Of a stretch of 6,607 nt of DNA, positions 5,967 to 6,607 are shown in pieces (position 1 is the stretch's first letter; each line of letters begins with the position of its first letter). Location: contig CAYZEZ010000265.1 in NCBI GenBank assembly GCA_964477295.1, positions 1 to 6,607 on the forward strand, written 5' to 3'. The notes beneath the pieces were generated by a model that did not search any database, was not told the origin of the DNA, and was given only the letters and a program-made list of their open reading frames with translations. The translations under genes were made by a program, and so were the position numbers. This DNA comes from CAYZEZ01 sp964477295 (GTDB lineage Bacteria; Bacteroidota; Bacteroidia; Bacteroidales; SM23-62).

Positions 5967-6607
5967 ATGTACCGGCGGGTTAAGAAAATAAACTACAACA
6001 GGAAGCAGGACATCCGGTCTGTATTTAACCGTTTCAGGGAGGATTTTCTCAACAGTTACTATCCAAACGACAGGATAGCAGAGCACTTTTTTAAACACGA
6101 CCTGGAAAAACTTTCTGCCAATTATTCAAGGCTCTTCATGTTTCAATACTCGCTATTCAGCAGGTACTGGTTCCACAGGCACATTTACCGGTCTGTTGTA
6201 TTATCCGGGGAGAGTGACCAGACTTTTGAAGCTATAAGGAAGGCCTCTGTTAACGGGGCACTTTTCTACCTTCCTAACCACCAGGCACATATCGACTCAA
6301 TGGTTATATCATGGATGGCTAAACAGGTTCGTGTACCCCAACCCATGTTTATTGCCTGGAATACCCTGGCAAAAAGACGGTCATCCTACCTGATGCCACT
6401 GGTGAACAGTTGTCTGCTCGACAGGCAGATTATGGATACCAGGTTCAATGCCCTGGACGAGTTCAGGAACACCCGCAACTACCGGGCAGGTTATGCTTCT
6501 TTGTTCACAGGATACCTCAGGCGAATGCTCTCAGGGGGCGTGGATACCTTGATTTATCCTGAGGGTGGCAGAACCTATTCCGGGAAAACAGGCGAGGCAA
6601 GGATCAG
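5967..6607 (+). CDS. PlsB-like glycerol-3-phosphate O-acyltransferase (3' partial)
   Basis: The first 213 codons are present; the window ends within the gene. The ATG at 5967 is fixed by an in-frame TGA at 5952-5954. Motif I of the glycerolipid acyltransferase superfamily is NHQAHIDS, with the catalytic HX4D pair at His105 and Asp110 (6279-6296). Motif III is YPEGGRTYSGK, with EGGR at residues 199-202 (6561-6572), closest to the EGGRSRTG of PlsB/GPAT rather than the FPEGTRS of PlsC. Such enzymes move a fatty acyl group to the sn-1 position of glycerol-3-phosphate at the inner membrane, the first step of phospholipid synthesis. A basic, helix-rich N-terminal region of about 100 residues precedes motif I, and no membrane span is evident. 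Motif II is divergent (IAWNTL at 129, LVNSCLLDRQ at 145-154). Acceptor specificity (glycerol-3-phosphate or another alcohol) cannot be settled from this fragment. No Shine-Dalgarno is seen. Confidence 0.82.
   Translation, partial: MYRRVKKINYNRKQDIRSVFNRFREDFLNSYYPNDRIAEHFFKHDLEKLSANYSRLFMFQYSLFSRYWFHRHIYRSVVLSGESDQTFEAIRKASVNGALFYLPNHQAHIDSMVISWMAKQVRVPQPMFIAWNTLAKRRSSYLMPLVNSCLLDRQIMDTRFNALDEFRNTRNYRAGYASLFTGYLRRMLSGGVDTLIYPEGGRTYSGKTGEARI

Overview
The window looks like a piece of a Bacteroidota genome, most likely the order Bacteroidales or a relative. The strongest sign is the C-terminus of the giant first gene, which is a classic type IX secretion (T9SS) type A sorting domain. The beta-helix, Ig, FN3 and cadherin modules in front of it are also typical of surface proteins in this phylum. 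Start codons lack clear Shine-Dalgarno sequences, which fits as well. I see no RNA gene, CRISPR array, transposase, attachment site or origin.

Layout: (1) Positions 1-4965, + strand, hold the 3' part of a very large secreted modular protein whose start lies upstream of the window. It carries two right-handed beta-helix modules, each closed by a DIGAxE capping segment, then two Ig-like, two FN3-like and two cadherin-like domains and the T9SS signal. (2) Nineteen bases later, 4985-5401, + strand, is a short TrmO/TsaA-family tRNA m6t6A37 methyltransferase, possibly co-transcribed with the surface protein although functionally unrelated. (3) Positions 5402-5533 hold no convincing gene; an imperfect inverted repeat (5516-5550) lies at the end of this stretch. 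(4) Positions 5534-5815, - strand, encode a 93-residue lipoprotein-like protein that stops early and appears to be the 5' remnant of a longer Bacteroidota lipoprotein gene. (5) Positions 5816-5966 form an AT-rich divergent intergenic region with a perfect 9-bp inverted repeat and an 11-bp direct repeat. (6) Positions 5967-6607, + strand, hold the first 213 codons of a PlsB-like glycerolipid acyltransferase, cut by the window end.

The genes do not form an obvious pathway: an exported adhesin or structural protein, a tRNA modification enzyme, a decayed lipoprotein and a phospholipid synthesis enzyme. I found no clear new system. The items most worth a second look are the duplicated beta-helix architecture, an 8-G homopolymer inside the surface protein gene, the broken lipoprotein gene with its inverted repeat, and the unusual motif II of the acyltransferase.
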